Source of the DNA: an uncultured Lentisphaeria bacterium | GTDB lineage: Bacteria; Verrucomicrobiota; Lentisphaeria; Victivallales; UBA1829 | Reading direction: 5' to 3' | Length of the DNA stretch: 58,642 nt | Assembly (NCBI GenBank): GCA_949287225.1 | Contig: CASEFP010000031.1 | Coordinates: 1-58,642, forward strand | In this document: one piece after another, positions 16,609 to 26,152 of the stretch | Layout: every line of letters begins with the position of its first letter | How positions within the stretch are numbered: the first letter of the stretch is position 1 | The notes under the pieces: generated by a model | The model's input: the letters and a program-made list of their open reading frames with translations, nothing else | The model's database searches: none | Told to the model about the DNA's origin: nothing | Made by a program: the position numbers and the translations under genes

Positions 16609-19600
16609 TCAGGAATGCAGCAGTTTCCAGACCCGGTAGTATTCCGAAATGCCCCAGGCCTGTGCGCCGCAGCCGCGCTGCGTATGCGGATAGTCGCCGT
16701 CGAGAATCTCGGCGAGCTGGGAGATGCATCCGTCGTTCATGATCAGCGAACAGGAGGAGAGAAGCGCGCGCGCTGTGCGCCGTCCCGCGGAACCGTATAT
16801 CATGAAATACGCTTCGCAGTAGGCGGGGAACTGCCAGGTCCAGGCGGTTCCGTTGTGGTAGGCGATCTTGCGCCGGGTGTCCTCGTCGCCCTCGTAGCGT
16901 CCCTGATAGGGATGGCGCGGATCGTTGAGGAGCGTACCTGACGCGCTGTAAATTGCGAGCGCATAGTCGGTTTTCCGGTCCGCGAGACTGCGGATCGCGC
17001 CGGGGATCAGCAGTTCCGAACAGGCGTTCAGAATCTGTTTTGCCCGGTCATGGTCGCGGAATGCTCCCAGCGTCAGCGCGTAGAGCTGATTCGGGCGCAG
17101 GTGATCATCCGGCACTGCTTTTGCCGCCGGAACGCCGGGGTCGCAGTGCAGACAGTCGGAAAGATAGTCACGCTTTTCCGAGACAAAATATTTCGCGATG
17201 GATTCACCGACACGGAGCGAACGCGCCTTCCAGACGGCTCCCGCCTCGTCGCCGAGCACCTCGGAAAGGAAACGGAGCGCTGCAAACCACAATGCCTGAA
17301 TCTCAATCGGATACCCCTGACGCGGCGTGCCCGCCGGATAGTTCGTATCCATCCAGGTGAAGTGGGACGGACTGAACACAAGCATGGAGTCCGGATCGAC
17401 GGTGATTCCGTTCGGCGTTCCCGCAAGCAGTCCTTCCGCAAGGGAAACAAGCGTCTCCAGAAGGGTTTTCCCGTTTTTGACGCGCTCGCGCAGGAAATCA
17501 TATCCGCCCTCCGCGAGGCAGAGGTCGCGGCACGCGGTGAACAGCCAGAGCTGCGCGTCAGAAGTGTCGCGGTTGTCGGCGTTGCCCCCGAAGATCATGT
17601 TCGGAATGGTGCCGTCCTTGGCATAGGAGGCGAACTGAAGCAGAATCGCTCTGACATGAGTCCGGAACTCGGGCGCGGCGATCAGTCCGCGCGCTGCAAT
17701 CAGCGTATCGCGCCCCCAGTCAAGGAACCACGGATACCCCGCGATCACCGTTTTCAGGTCACCGCGCTTCACAATGAACTGGGAGAGCGCGGTCAGCATG
17801 GTCATTTCCACGGAGGTGTCGCGCTTCTGGTCAAATGAGGCCTCGCGGATCATCGCGGGAGGAATGCGCGGCGCGTCGGGACTGGTCAGCATCTGCCCGG
17901 CAATGTAGAGCGCCTCGCCGCCGGCGAGGGACACCGTGAAAAATCCGGGGCTGAAGAGGTCGGTGTTGGGTTCCAGTCCGCGCGATGCCTCTTTTTCCTG
18001 CCAGATCATATAGGTCCATTCGTCGTCGCGCTGGAAGCGGCCTTTCGAGGCGCTGACCGAGAGAATCCGGTCGGGCGCGGGCTGGAATTCAAAGCCGTAT
18101 TCGGAACTCCTGACGAGGCCCGGCCAGCTCCGTTCGGGGCCCGTCGAGGCTTTTGTCTCCCCGTGGAACGAGCGGTCCTCGATGTCGGACCGGATAATGA
18201 TCTTCACCGGAGTGTCGTCGCTGAGGCGGCGGCTCTTTCCCTCGCAGGAGATGCGCGACAGCGTCATCATCACGGCGTTTTCATCGGAAAGAATCTCCTG
18301 CTTGACCCGGATCTCGACGAACATGCCGTTGCCGACCGGAAGCTCGTATTCCCAGACGCCTCCGCCGTTTCCGGCGATGTGGAACTCCTTCAGACAGTCG
18401 ATCGAAAATTCCTGAACGCGTGCGTGATACACCGCCCACATCCGGAAGCGCCGGAGCATGATGTGGCGGTTGACCGGATAATCGGGATTCAAATTGCCGA
18501 GCAGGAGCGCATCGTAACGGCTTCTGAGTTCGCCGGGCTCCACAGGCATCCAGATCAGTGCGCCGCGCCCGTTCGCCTGGAGGAAGTTGCGTTTGTCGCG
18601 CCGCAGCTCCTCTCTCCCGTAGGAGAGCTTGAACTCCTTCACGTCCTCGGCGAGAAGCACGACGGGCGCGACCCGCCGTTCGGACTTCTCCGCATCAAAC
18701 ACAGAAATACCAAGACCGGCCTTCTTATGTTCGGCGGGAAGAGCCGCCGGCGGAAGCAGCGCAAAGAACCCGCCGGAAGTTTCCCGCAGGCTGTTCGTGA
18801 GGGAAACCGCCTTTCCGTCGATCAGAAGACAGGCGCGGAAGCGGCACGGCGCCTTGACAAGCAGAAAATGTCCCGGCGGAATCATCACGGCGCGTTTCGT
18901 GTCCTCCGGCCAGCGCCAGGTCGTAAGCGGTGTTTCAGCATCCGCGCCGTAGAGATCGCGCAGGAACTGTTCCGGAGAACGGAGGATCTGTTCCGCGGCG
19001 GAGGCCGCATCCATTCCGCAGGCAATGATGGAACGGTTTCTGGCGGCAATCGTGCGGAACGCCATCGCGGAGGCTTCCTGACGCTCGATTTTTTCAGGAA
19101 GGAAACGGTCGCGCGCCTCCAGTTCGACAACACGTTCCAGCACCTGACGGTCCGAGGAAAGGCAGACGATCTGGCCGCCGGACAGCAGCAGCGAACGCCT
19201 CCCCCCGGAGGTGCGGACGAGGCTGATCCGCTTTCCGCTGATCAGGTCGTAAACCGCCTCCGCGTCAAACGGCGCGGAATAGATGTTCCAGGATACATTC
19301 GTGCTTTTTCCGGTCTCCAGATTGATTGCGATGATGACGGAATTCTCCCCTTCCGCATCGCTCCTGCCGACGATCACGCCCAAAGGCGTGCCCGAGTCGA
19401 TGAAATCCACAGTCGCGCCGTTGTGGAATGCCGGATGCGCGGCAAGAATCGTATTCAGGCGCCCGATCAGTTCGACCTGGTTGGGTACCGCGCCCCAGTT
19501 CAGGGCGGAAGACTCGTGAACGTCGATCTTCTCCGTGGCGAACCATTCGACGCCGTTGGCAAAACCGAATGCGCCGTTGGTGGAAGTGAGCGCGCAGAGC

Positions 19601-20904
19601 GCCGTCCGCATGCGCGCATACTCCTGGGAGACCGCGGCAAGACGGCTGTTGTCATGCGTTTCCGCGTAGTGCACCATGATTCCGTCGCCGGAGCTGCGCA
19701 GCCACGCGTAATTGAGATACCCTTCGATCTGTTCGCGGGAATAGTTCTGGAAGAGTTCGGAGTAGGCCCAGTTCATGTTCGCCTGGTCAAGCAGGTTCGC
19801 GGTCACGGCGGGGTCCCCGCCGAGCCCTTCGAGCAGGAAGATCGTCTCGGGGAACTCCTCGCGGACACAGGAAGTGATGTACTCCCATGCCGCCTCGGGG
19901 ATCATGTATCCGGCGTCGCAGCGGAAGCCGTCCACGCCGCGGAAACACCAGGTGCGGAAGACCTCCGCAAGATATTTCCAGAGCGCCGGCTTGGAGTGGT
20001 CCAGTTCGGTCAGGTCGCCCCAGACAACCCCCCATGCGCCGGGCGAATGAATCGTGCCGTCCTTTTCGCGGACCAGCCATTCCGGATGCGTTTCATGAAG
20101 TTTCGCCGCCCAGCCGGTGTGATTGATCGCGATGTCGATGAAAAGCTTTCCGTTCTTCCGGTGCACCGCGTCGACCAGCTCCCGGAACTGATCCAGCGGA
20201 GTCGCCTTGCGGTCGAATTCAGCGAGCTCGGGATTGACCGCGGTGAAGTCAAGCGCCGCATAGGGGCTTCCGTAGCGCCCCATGCGCCCGTAGACAGTCG
20301 GCGCCGGATGAATCGGCAGCAGGTGCAGAATCCGGCAGTTCAGCGTGTCGAAGATGTGATCCAGTTCCCGGATGAGGTCGCGGAAAGTTCCAGACGGGGG
20401 AATCACCGCATAGGCGTGCCCATCGAGGCGCGAAAGATCGGAAGGCTCCACATTCTCCGGCAGTTTCGAGACCGGATTGTTTTTGTTCATCCCGAACTGC
20501 CGCACAAAGGCGCAGTAGATGCTGTTGGAGCAGCAGTAGGTGGCGGGCTCGACGTTGATGTGGACGTTTTCGCCCTCGATCCAGAGGGGTTCGCCGTCGT
20601 TTTCGTGCTCGATGTAGCATTTCGCCTCGAAATGGCCCTCCTCGGTCAGCATCAGGGAGAGGCTGAAGGTGTAGTCGTCGATCTTGTTCATCCGGACGTT
20701 GTGCCAGTCCTGAAAGCTCCGCGTGACTCCTTCTTCCACGTTGGCGATGGTTTCGGCGCGTTTCCACGCGGCGTTTCCGAGATTGGTCATCAGACAGGCA
20801 GTACCGGGAATCACACTGTCGCTTTCAATGCGGAACTCCAGCAGATCCCCGCAGTGGAGCAGACAGTGTTTCCCCTGGGGCGGCGTCTGGATGTATTTTG
20901 CCAT
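16609..20904 (-). CDS. Glycogen debranching enzyme: GH13 amylase domain fused to GH133-type amylo-1,6-glucosidase
   Basis: 1431 residues, no signal peptide. The N-terminal half is a complete alpha-amylase-fold domain: DIAINH (257-262), GFRCDAG with nucleophile D330, LLEG with acid/base E359, and HDN with D418. The C-terminal part, from about residue 1050, is an amylo-alpha-1,6-glucosidase domain: FLDWGRDTL, NADNRDTSDAQLW and PRQGYPIEIQALWF. This is the domain order of eukaryotic AGL (4-alpha-glucanotransferase plus amylo-1,6-glucosidase), so a bifunctional cytoplasmic debrancher of glycogen is predicted. Between them lies a beta-rich linker of about 500 residues. Last gene of the waaA operon, 14 bp after a lipoprotein gene. 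Confidence 0.88.
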   Translation of the reverse strand: MAKYIQTPPQGKHCLLHCGDLLEFRIESDSVIPGTACLMTNLGNAAWKRAETIANVEEGVTRSFQDWHNVRMNKIDDYTFSLSLMLTEEGHFEAKCYIEHENDGEPLWIEGENVHINVEPATYCCSNSIYCAFVRQFGMNKNNPVSKLPENVEPSDLSRLDGHAYAVIPPSGTFRDLIRELDHIFDTLNCRILHLLPIHPAPTVYGRMGRYGSPYAALDFTAVNPELAEFDRKATPLDQFRELVDAVHRKNGKLFIDIAINHTGWAAKLHETHPEWLVREKDGTIHSPGAWGVVWGDLTELDHSKPALWKYLAEVFRTWCFRGVDGFRCDAGYMIPEAAWEYITSCVREEFPETIFLLEGLGGDPAVTANLLDQANMNWAYSELFQNYSREQIEGYLNYAWLRSSGDGIMVHYAETHDNSRLAAVSQEYARMRTALCALTSTNGAFGFANGVEWFATEKIDVHESSALNWGAVPNQVELIGRLNTILAAHPAFHNGATVDFIDSGTPLGVIVGRSDAEGENSVIIAINLETGKSTNVSWNIYSAPFDAEAVYDLISGKRISLVRTSGGRRSLLLSGGQIVCLSSDRQVLERVVELEARDRFLPEKIERQEASAMAFRTIAARNRSIIACGMDAASAAEQILRSPEQFLRDLYGADAETPLTTWRWPEDTKRAVMIPPGHFLLVKAPCRFRACLLIDGKAVSLTNSLRETSGGFFALLPPAALPAEHKKAGLGISVFDAEKSERRVAPVVLLAEDVKEFKLSYGREELRRDKRNFLQANGRGALIWMPVEPGELRSRYDALLLGNLNPDYPVNRHIMLRRFRMWAVYHARVQEFSIDCLKEFHIAGNGGGVWEYELPVGNGMFVEIRVKQEILSDENAVMMTLSRISCEGKSRRLSDDTPVKIIIRSDIEDRSFHGETKASTGPERSWPGLVRSSEYGFEFQPAPDRILSVSASKGRFQRDDEWTYMIWQEKEASRGLEPNTDLFSPGFFTVSLAGGEALYIAGQMLTSPDAPRIPPAMIREASFDQKRDTSVEMTMLTALSQFIVKRGDLKTVIAGYPWFLDWGRDTLIAARGLIAAPEFRTHVRAILLQFASYAKDGTIPNMIFGGNADNRDTSDAQLWLFTACRDLCLAEGGYDFLRERVKNGKTLLETLVSLAEGLLAGTPNGITVDPDSMLVFSPSHFTWMDTNYPAGTPRQGYPIEIQALWFAALRFLSEVLGDEAGAVWKARSLRVGESIAKYFVSEKRDYLSDCLHCDPGVPAAKAVPDDHLRPNQLYALTLGAFRDHDRAKQILNACSELLIPGAIRSLADRKTDYALAIYSASGTLLNDPRHPYQGRYEGDEDTRRKIAYHNGTAWTWQFPAYCEAYFMIYGSAGRRTARALLSSCSLIMNDGCISQLAEILDGDYPHTQRGCGAQAWGISEYYRVWKLLHS

Positions 20905-20917
20905 TTCAAAAAATCCT

Positions 20918-21472
20918 TTACTTTACGGTGATTTCAAACGGGCGGCTCTCCACGTCAACGGACTGGAGATTCAATCTGCCGCGGATGGTGTAGGCCACAT
21001 GCCTGCCCGCGTCGCGCAGGTCCTTCAGAAACGCCAGCGGCACCACGATGAGCGCCTGGTTCGTTCCCGGATTCAGCACCAGCGGCGAACGGACAGGAAG
21101 CCCTTTGGCTTTCGGGTCGTATGTGGGACTCTGTTTCCATTGATCCTGCGGAAGGTTCGCGGTCTGTTTCAACCCGCCGGGCGCGTAATAGATGTTGAGG
21201 TTCGCGTTTTCGATCATATGCCACTCGTCCAGCGTGACCGGCTTCAATCCCGCGTTCTTCAGGGAAAAGGTGATCGTCACATTCTCCTCCCCCGCATAGT
21301 ATTCCGTGCGCGGAGAAACAACCGACAATTCCAGCGTATAATCCTTCAGTTTCGGAAAACGGGTCGCGGAAATTGTGCGCCTGTTCCTGTTCCGGTCCTG
21401 TTCCGAGGAACAGGAAACGACAAGAATCCCCAGGGCAGCGGTCAATAATACCGGCAAAAATCTTATTTTCAT
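20918..21472 (-). CDS. Small lipoprotein, beta-sandwich-like, function unknown
   Basis: 184 residues. Clear lipoprotein signal ending in VVSC (C21). The rest looks like a single Ig-like beta domain (YTLELSVVSPRTEYYAGEENVTITFSLKNAG, LDEWHMIENANLNIYY), similar in style to domains that describe a protein-protein or ligand-binding sandwich. No catalytic motif was recognised. The start at 21472 (MKIRF) follows GGAAGG at good spacing and lies 5 bp after the tadA stop; a longer open frame to 21619 would overlap tadA and lack the signal sequence at its N-terminus. Confidence 0.7.
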   Translation of the reverse strand: MKIRFLPVLLTAALGILVVSCSSEQDRNRNRRTISATRFPKLKDYTLELSVVSPRTEYYAGEENVTITFSLKNAGLKPVTLDEWHMIENANLNIYYAPGGLKQTANLPQDQWKQSPTYDPKAKGLPVRSPLVLNPGTNQALIVVPLAFLKDLRDAGRHVAYTIRGRLNLQSVDVESRPFEITVK

Positions 21473-21476
21473 CTGT

Positions 21477-22043
21477 TCATCCTTCCCTTCTCCTTGCGCA
21501 TGAAGGGTTTTCCTTCCCCTGTTTCGCCGTTTTCGCGCCGCGTTCGCGCGCCCGGCGGAAAAAATCCTGCATGAGCGCCCTGCACTCCTCTTCCAGCACG
21601 CCGCCTTTGACCGCGACATTGTGAAGCATCCCCTTGAAACCGGTCACGTCAAGCGCGGACCCGCAGGCGCCGCTCCGCGGATCGGCAAGCCCGTAGACCA
21701 CGCGCTCGACCCGCGCATTCACCATCGCTCCGGCACACATCGCGCAGGGTTCCTTTGTCACAAAAACCGTCACACCGTCCATCCGCCAGTCGCCGATCGC
21801 GTTTGAGGCGGCGGTCAGGACAAGAATCTCGGCGTGCGCCGTGGCGTCCTTGAGCATCTCGACCTGATTCCATGCCTTCGCGATCACGATGCCGTCTTTG
21901 ACCGCGACCGCGCCGACGGGCACTTCCCCCTCCGCCGCCGCACGCTCGGCAAGACGCAGCGCAGCGCGCATATAAGACTCGTCCGAGAACAAATGGAACG
22001 GCAATGGGTCAGCGGATGTCGAGCTCTTTTTTTCTGACTTCAT
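21477..22043 (-). CDS. tadA: tRNA-specific adenosine deaminase
   Basis: 188 residues. Zinc deaminase motifs HAEILVL (zinc ligand His and catalytic Glu) and PCAMCAGAMVNARV (two Cys ligands) are intact, as is the GKD-like VPVGAVAVKDG. TadA converts A34 to inosine in tRNA-Arg(ACG), essential in most bacteria. An extra 20 or so residues precede the usual N-terminus, and the C-terminus is basic. ATG at 22043 with AGAGGAAG upstream is preferred over a TTG one codon earlier. It overlaps the AAA ATPase gene by 35 bp. Confidence 0.93.
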   Translation of the reverse strand: MKSEKKSSTSADPLPFHLFSDESYMRAALRLAERAAAEGEVPVGAVAVKDGIVIAKAWNQVEMLKDATAHAEILVLTAASNAIGDWRMDGVTVFVTKEPCAMCAGAMVNARVERVVYGLADPRSGACGSALDVTGFKGMLHNVAVKGGVLEEECRALMQDFFRRARERGAKTAKQGKENPSCARRREG

Positions 22044-23454
22044 CAATCGCTTCCTCTCCGTAGAGCGCGCGCAAAAGTTTCATGTTCATTTCGTAGAAGA
22101 CCTGCGAATCGGGTTTCGTGATGACCTCTCCGTGGGAGAGCTCCAGCATGCGCCGCCGTTTCGCCGGATTGTCCAGATAGAGCTCAAGATAGCGCGCCAG
22201 CGTCCGCGGGCTGAGCTCCTCGAACTCCTTCTGCCCGAACGCCTCCACATAATCCGCCGCGATCACGGACAGCAGATCGGGCGTCACGTGCTTCATGCCG
22301 CGCGAAAGGAACAGGTCCTCGATCATCTCCTGACAGCGGATTTCGTCGAACAGCGGGAAGTTGAACACCCGCCCGCGGCTGGAGATGTTCGGCGGAAAAC
22401 TGTAGTTCGAGGCAAGCACCACCAGAATGTGCTTCGGCAGGGAGAACGATCCCCCGATGTGGGTCCGGAAATAGTACCAGTTGATCGACCTTGTGTCGAT
22501 GTCGTCGAAAAAGAGAATGAACTTCCGGTTGCGGCAGGGAGTCAGTTTCGCGATCAGCCCTTCGAGTCCCTCCTGCAAATCCTCCGGCCCCGCCAGAATC
22601 AGCGTCGTTTCCGGCGCTTTCAGCGCATAGGCGATGGTCATCTGCGTTTTTCCGAGTCCCGGAAGGCCGCTGACCAGAAGCGGCAGATTGTATTTGCCCG
22701 CCACAAACGCGCCGAAATGTTCGGAGAGCACGCGCTTGGCCTCCTGGTATCCGTAAAACTCCTCCGGCGCGCGGATCGACTTGAGCGAAACACCCTGAAA
22801 TTCCCCCCGGACATAGCGGAACGTCCGCCCCGAAGAAAACACGTCGTTCTTGACGAAGCGCGCATCCAGTTCCATGGCGAGCCCCTTCAGCGTGGAACGC
22901 AGGAAGAGCGAAGAGGAGAGCGAAAATTTCTTCACCTCCGGATTCAGGCGCGAGAGCTCCGGCACCCCTTCGGCGTGGATCAGAAGCAGATAGAGCGCAA
23001 GCACCCGGTCGAACGCCTTTGCAAAGTTCACCGCGTGACGCACCGAAGAACCGATGACGGTCTCGGGATCGTCCACCGCCTTGAGCATCTCCGGGGAGAA
23101 GCGGATCGCATGATTGATCCGCATCAGCGCCTCGAACAGCGCGTCGTCCACGCTCCGGCGGAACTCCTGCGCCGGACAGCGCGCGGCGATTTCATTCCAC
23201 GCGTCGACCGAATCCGGGAGATCGGAGGAGACCGATTCCAGGCGCGGAGAAATCGTCGCCGTCCCGAGCAACGCAAGCTCGCCGCGCAGTTTCCCGAACA
23301 GAATGCGGAACATCCCGGACAGCTCATGGTATTCCCCGTCGCAGAGCACCCGCGCGGAACCGTCAGCACTCATCTTTTCAAACAGGACGTGAAAGGAGGT
23401 TTCCGCTTTCGTCAGGGCGTCTTCCAGTTTCCGAATTTCGGATGATTCGTTCAT
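22009..23454 (-). CDS. AAA+ ATPase (DUF815-like)
   Basis: 481 residues. The N-terminal half is helical and without known motifs. Near residue 257 is Walker A GLPGLGKT, and near 312 Walker B FILFFDDID, followed by a sensor-like LVVLASN and an arginine in SSRGRVFNF. The preceding FYGYQEAKRVLSEHFGAF and the DIDTRSI region resemble the DUF815 (COG2607) family of predicted AAA ATPases of unknown role. The start is chosen at 23454, where GGAGG stands 6 bp before the ATG; the longer version to 23466 would make that site part of the gene. It lies between thiC and tadA in the waaA operon. Confidence 0.75.
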   Translation of the reverse strand: MNESSEIRKLEDALTKAETSFHVLFEKMSADGSARVLCDGEYHELSGMFRILFGKLRGELALLGTATISPRLESVSSDLPDSVDAWNEIAARCPAQEFRRSVDDALFEALMRINHAIRFSPEMLKAVDDPETVIGSSVRHAVNFAKAFDRVLALYLLLIHAEGVPELSRLNPEVKKFSLSSSLFLRSTLKGLAMELDARFVKNDVFSSGRTFRYVRGEFQGVSLKSIRAPEEFYGYQEAKRVLSEHFGAFVAGKYNLPLLVSGLPGLGKTQMTIAYALKAPETTLILAGPEDLQEGLEGLIAKLTPCRNRKFILFFDDIDTRSINWYYFRTHIGGSFSLPKHILVVLASNYSFPPNISSRGRVFNFPLFDEIRCQEMIEDLFLSRGMKHVTPDLLSVIAADYVEAFGQKEFEELSPRTLARYLELYLDNPAKRRRMLELSHGEVITKPDSQVFYEMNMKLLRALYGEEAIDEVRKKELDIR

Positions 23455-23491
23455 GTCTGCCTCCATGTTCCCATTGCGCCGGGGCGGAAAA

Positions 23492-24808
23492 CTACTCCTG
23501 TTTCATGGCCTGTTTCAGGCGCTCGCTGATGCGAACGGAACAGAAATCCGGTCCGCACATGGTGCAGTATTTTCCGTCGTGTTTCCTTGCGATCTCCTCG
23601 GCGGAGCTTTCGCGGATCGCCTCGGCACGGGCGGTACGGGCGCGGTCCTCATCCAATGCACAGGAGAACTGCTTGTCCCAGTCGAACTCCGCGCGGGCGT
23701 CGCTGATCGCGTCGTCCCGTTTGCGCGCGCCGGGCTTTCCGAGCCCGATGTCGGCGGCGTGCGCGGCGATTTTGAATGCCACAACCCCCTGCCGGACATC
23801 CTCGTTGTTCGGCAGCCCGATATGCTCCTTGGGCGTGACATAACAGAGCATCGCCGCACCGTGATAGGCCCCGAGCATGCCGCCCATCGAGGCGACGAGA
23901 TGGTCATAACCCGGGGCGCAGTCGATGACGACAGGCCCGAGAATGTAGAACGGCGCGTCGCCGCAGACTTCCTGTTCGCGCTTCATATTCATTTCGATTT
24001 CGTTCATCGGAACATGTCCGGGTCCCTCGACCATTGCCTGCACGCCGGCCTTGCGGCAGCGGAAAACCAGTTCCCCGAGGGTGTCGAGCTCGGCAAACTG
24101 CGCTTCGTCGCTCGCATCCGCGAGACATCCCGGACGCAGGCCGTCGCCGAGCGAGAGCGTCACATCGTATTTCAGGCAGACAGCAAGAATGTCGTCGAAA
24201 AATTCATAGAACGGGTTTTCCTTTCCGTGTTTCATCATCCATCCGGCGAGCAGCGCGCCGCCGCGGCTGACGATCCCGAGCTTCCGTTTCACGGCAAGCG
24301 GCACATACCTGCGGAGCAGTCCCGCGTGGATCGTCATGTAATCAACCCCCTGGCGCGCCTGCTCCTCAATGACCTGGAGCATCAGGTCGCGCCCGATACC
24401 GTCCGCTCCCGCACGGGCGACCATCTCATAGACAGGCACCGTTCCGACCGGCGCGGGGCACTTTGCCAGAAGATCCGCGCGGATCTTGACGATATTGCCG
24501 CCCGTGCTCAGATCCATCACCGTGTCCGCACCGTATTTCAGCGCGGTCCGGAGTTTCTCCTGCTCCTCCTTCGGACAGCTGGAAAGCGAGGAGTTTCCGA
24601 TGTTGGCATTGATCTTGGTCAGGAGCTCACGCCCGATTCCGATCGGATCCAGATTCGTATGATTGACGTTTGCCGGAATGACGACCCGCCCGTCGGCGAC
24701 CCGTTCACGGATGAACTCCGCACTGCGTCCTTCCTTTTCGGCAACGCGTTTCATCTGTTCGGTAATCTTCCCCTCCTTCGCGAGAAGGGCCTGCGTCAAG
24801 CCTGACAT
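23492..24808 (-). CDS. thiC: Phosphomethylpyrimidine synthase
   Basis: 438 residues. ThiC is the radical SAM enzyme that turns aminoimidazole ribotide into HMP phosphate, the pyrimidine half of thiamine. Motifs include NVNHTNLDPIGIG near the N-terminus, VMDLSTGG, EGPGHVPMNEIE, GAAMLCYVTPKEHIGLPN and the C-terminal 4Fe-4S motif CTMCGPDFC (about 414-421). The start at 24808 (MSGLTQ) follows GGAGGAG at normal spacing; a longer frame to 24898 runs inside waaA and adds no homologous sequence. The start overlaps the waaA stop by 13 bp. No TPP riboswitch can be present directly upstream because that sequence codes for WaaA. Confidence 0.96.
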   Translation of the reverse strand: MSGLTQALLAKEGKITEQMKRVAEKEGRSAEFIRERVADGRVVIPANVNHTNLDPIGIGRELLTKINANIGNSSLSSCPKEEQEKLRTALKYGADTVMDLSTGGNIVKIRADLLAKCPAPVGTVPVYEMVARAGADGIGRDLMLQVIEEQARQGVDYMTIHAGLLRRYVPLAVKRKLGIVSRGGALLAGWMMKHGKENPFYEFFDDILAVCLKYDVTLSLGDGLRPGCLADASDEAQFAELDTLGELVFRCRKAGVQAMVEGPGHVPMNEIEMNMKREQEVCGDAPFYILGPVVIDCAPGYDHLVASMGGMLGAYHGAAMLCYVTPKEHIGLPNNEDVRQGVVAFKIAAHAADIGLGKPGARKRDDAISDARAEFDWDKQFSCALDEDRARTARAEAIRESSAEEIARKHDGKYCTMCGPDFCSVRISERLKQAMKQE

Positions 24809-26079
24809 GATAAATTCTCCTCCAAAAGTTGAATAGTCTTTTCCAATGCTCCCGCGTGCCGGGCAACCGCCTCTTTTGCTTTCGCACCGAGACGGCACCG
24901 CGTTTCAGGATCGCCTGCCAGCGATTCCACGGCGGAGACCAGCTCCGCGTCGGAAGCGAGGCGCATTACGCCGCCGTTTCCGAGCAGCGCGTCGAACGCC
25001 TGGCGGAAGTTCTTCATTTCCGGACCCGTGACGATCGTCTTTCCCAGATGGGCGGGTTCGATGATGTTCTGTCCCTCGTTGTTGCCCGCGAAGGTCTTGC
25101 CCATCAGGACAATGTCCGAGGATTTGATGAATTTCACAAGTTCGCCCGTCGTATCGGCAAGCAGGCAGTCCAGCGGCGCGGCAGGCGGCGTCTTCGCGGT
25201 TCTCCGGTGATAGCGGAGCCCGGACGCCTTCAGAAGTTCCTCCAGCTCGTTGCCGCGTTCCGCGTGACGGGGCACGATCACAAGTTTCAGTTCCGGATGG
25301 CGTTTGCGCACCTCCAGGAAGGTGTCCAGAATGAGTTTTTCCTCGGGTGCATGCGTGCTGCACGCAAGCAGCGCAAGAAAATCCGTCCCGAAGAACGGCG
25401 CAAGGTCAATCCCCCCCAGATCCGCGGGCGGACACTGGTCGAACTTGATGTTTCCGGTCACGACGACACGCGCCTCCGGTGCGACGGAAAGAAACCGTTC
25501 GCGGTCAAGCGCCGTCTGCACGCCGATCCGGTCGAAGGCGGTCAGCACGGGAGCAAAAAACATGCGGAAGCGCCGGTAGCCCTTGACCGAACGGTCGGAG
25601 ATCCGCGCGTTTACAAGAAACACCTTCGCGCCGCTCTTTTTCGTCAGGAGCACCATGTTCGGCCATATTTCCGTTTCAAAAATCACCAGTGCGGACGGGC
25701 GGATCATCCGGAGCACAGTGCGGACAAACACGCCCATGTCAACCGGGCAGAAAAAGACCTCTACACCGGCGGGGACCTTGTTCCAGGCGATCTCCTGCGC
25801 GGTCGTAGTGGTCGTGCTGATCACGAATTTCCGGTCCGGGTGCTCCGCACTCCATTTCTTCAGCAGAGAGAGCGCCACATTGGTCTCCCCGACGCTGACG
25901 GCATGAATCCAGACCGCACCCTCCATTTTCCGGAGCGCGGCGCGCCGTTCCGCGGAAAAGATCCCGAACCGCTCCGGGTAGTTGCGTTTTCTTCCGGGGC
26001 GCCGGATCAGCTTGACAATCAGCCCCGGCAGAAAAAACAAAAAGACCAGGGGAAAAAAGATTCTGTATAAGACAATCAT
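24796..26079 (-). CDS. waaA: 3-deoxy-D-manno-octulosonic acid transferase
   Basis: 427 residues, usual length. WaaA adds Kdo to lipid A at the inner face of the cytoplasmic membrane. A single N-terminal membrane anchor (about 3-21) precedes the GT-B fold. Diagnostic motifs are HAVSVGE (catalytic Glu region), ISTTT, FETEIWPN and NARISDRS. Its presence is good evidence for a lipopolysaccharide outer membrane. The start at 26079 is preferred to the open frame from 26145 because that extension overlaps the promoter (26117-26145). First gene of a six-gene operon running to the debranching enzyme. Confidence 0.93.
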   Translation of the reverse strand: MIVLYRIFFPLVFLFFLPGLIVKLIRRPGRKRNYPERFGIFSAERRAALRKMEGAVWIHAVSVGETNVALSLLKKWSAEHPDRKFVISTTTTTAQEIAWNKVPAGVEVFFCPVDMGVFVRTVLRMIRPSALVIFETEIWPNMVLLTKKSGAKVFLVNARISDRSVKGYRRFRMFFAPVLTAFDRIGVQTALDRERFLSVAPEARVVVTGNIKFDQCPPADLGGIDLAPFFGTDFLALLACSTHAPEEKLILDTFLEVRKRHPELKLVIVPRHAERGNELEELLKASGLRYHRRTAKTPPAAPLDCLLADTTGELVKFIKSSDIVLMGKTFAGNNEGQNIIEPAHLGKTIVTGPEMKNFRQAFDALLGNGGVMRLASDAELVSAVESLAGDPETRCRLGAKAKEAVARHAGALEKTIQLLEENLSCQA

Positions 26080-26116
26080 TTCCGTTGCTTCACCTTCCTG
26101 CTTTGCAAAACGCGGT

Positions 26117-26145
26117 AATATACCTCCTGCGTCGAATATATGCAA
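26117..26145 (-). promoter_or_regulatory. Sigma70-like promoter of the waaA operon
   Basis: Minus strand: -35 TTGCAT (26140-26145), 17-bp spacer, -10 TATATT (26117-26122), about 38 bases before the waaA ATG. Its -35 is only 7 bp from the -35 of the divergent lepB promoter. Confidence 0.6.
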
Positions 26146-26152
26146 ACTCCGC

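Noticed and set aside
18163-20931. 922-codon open frame on the plus strand over the debranching enzyme gene
   Set aside because: Same reason: shadow of the real gene on the other strand, no start signal, no known motif.
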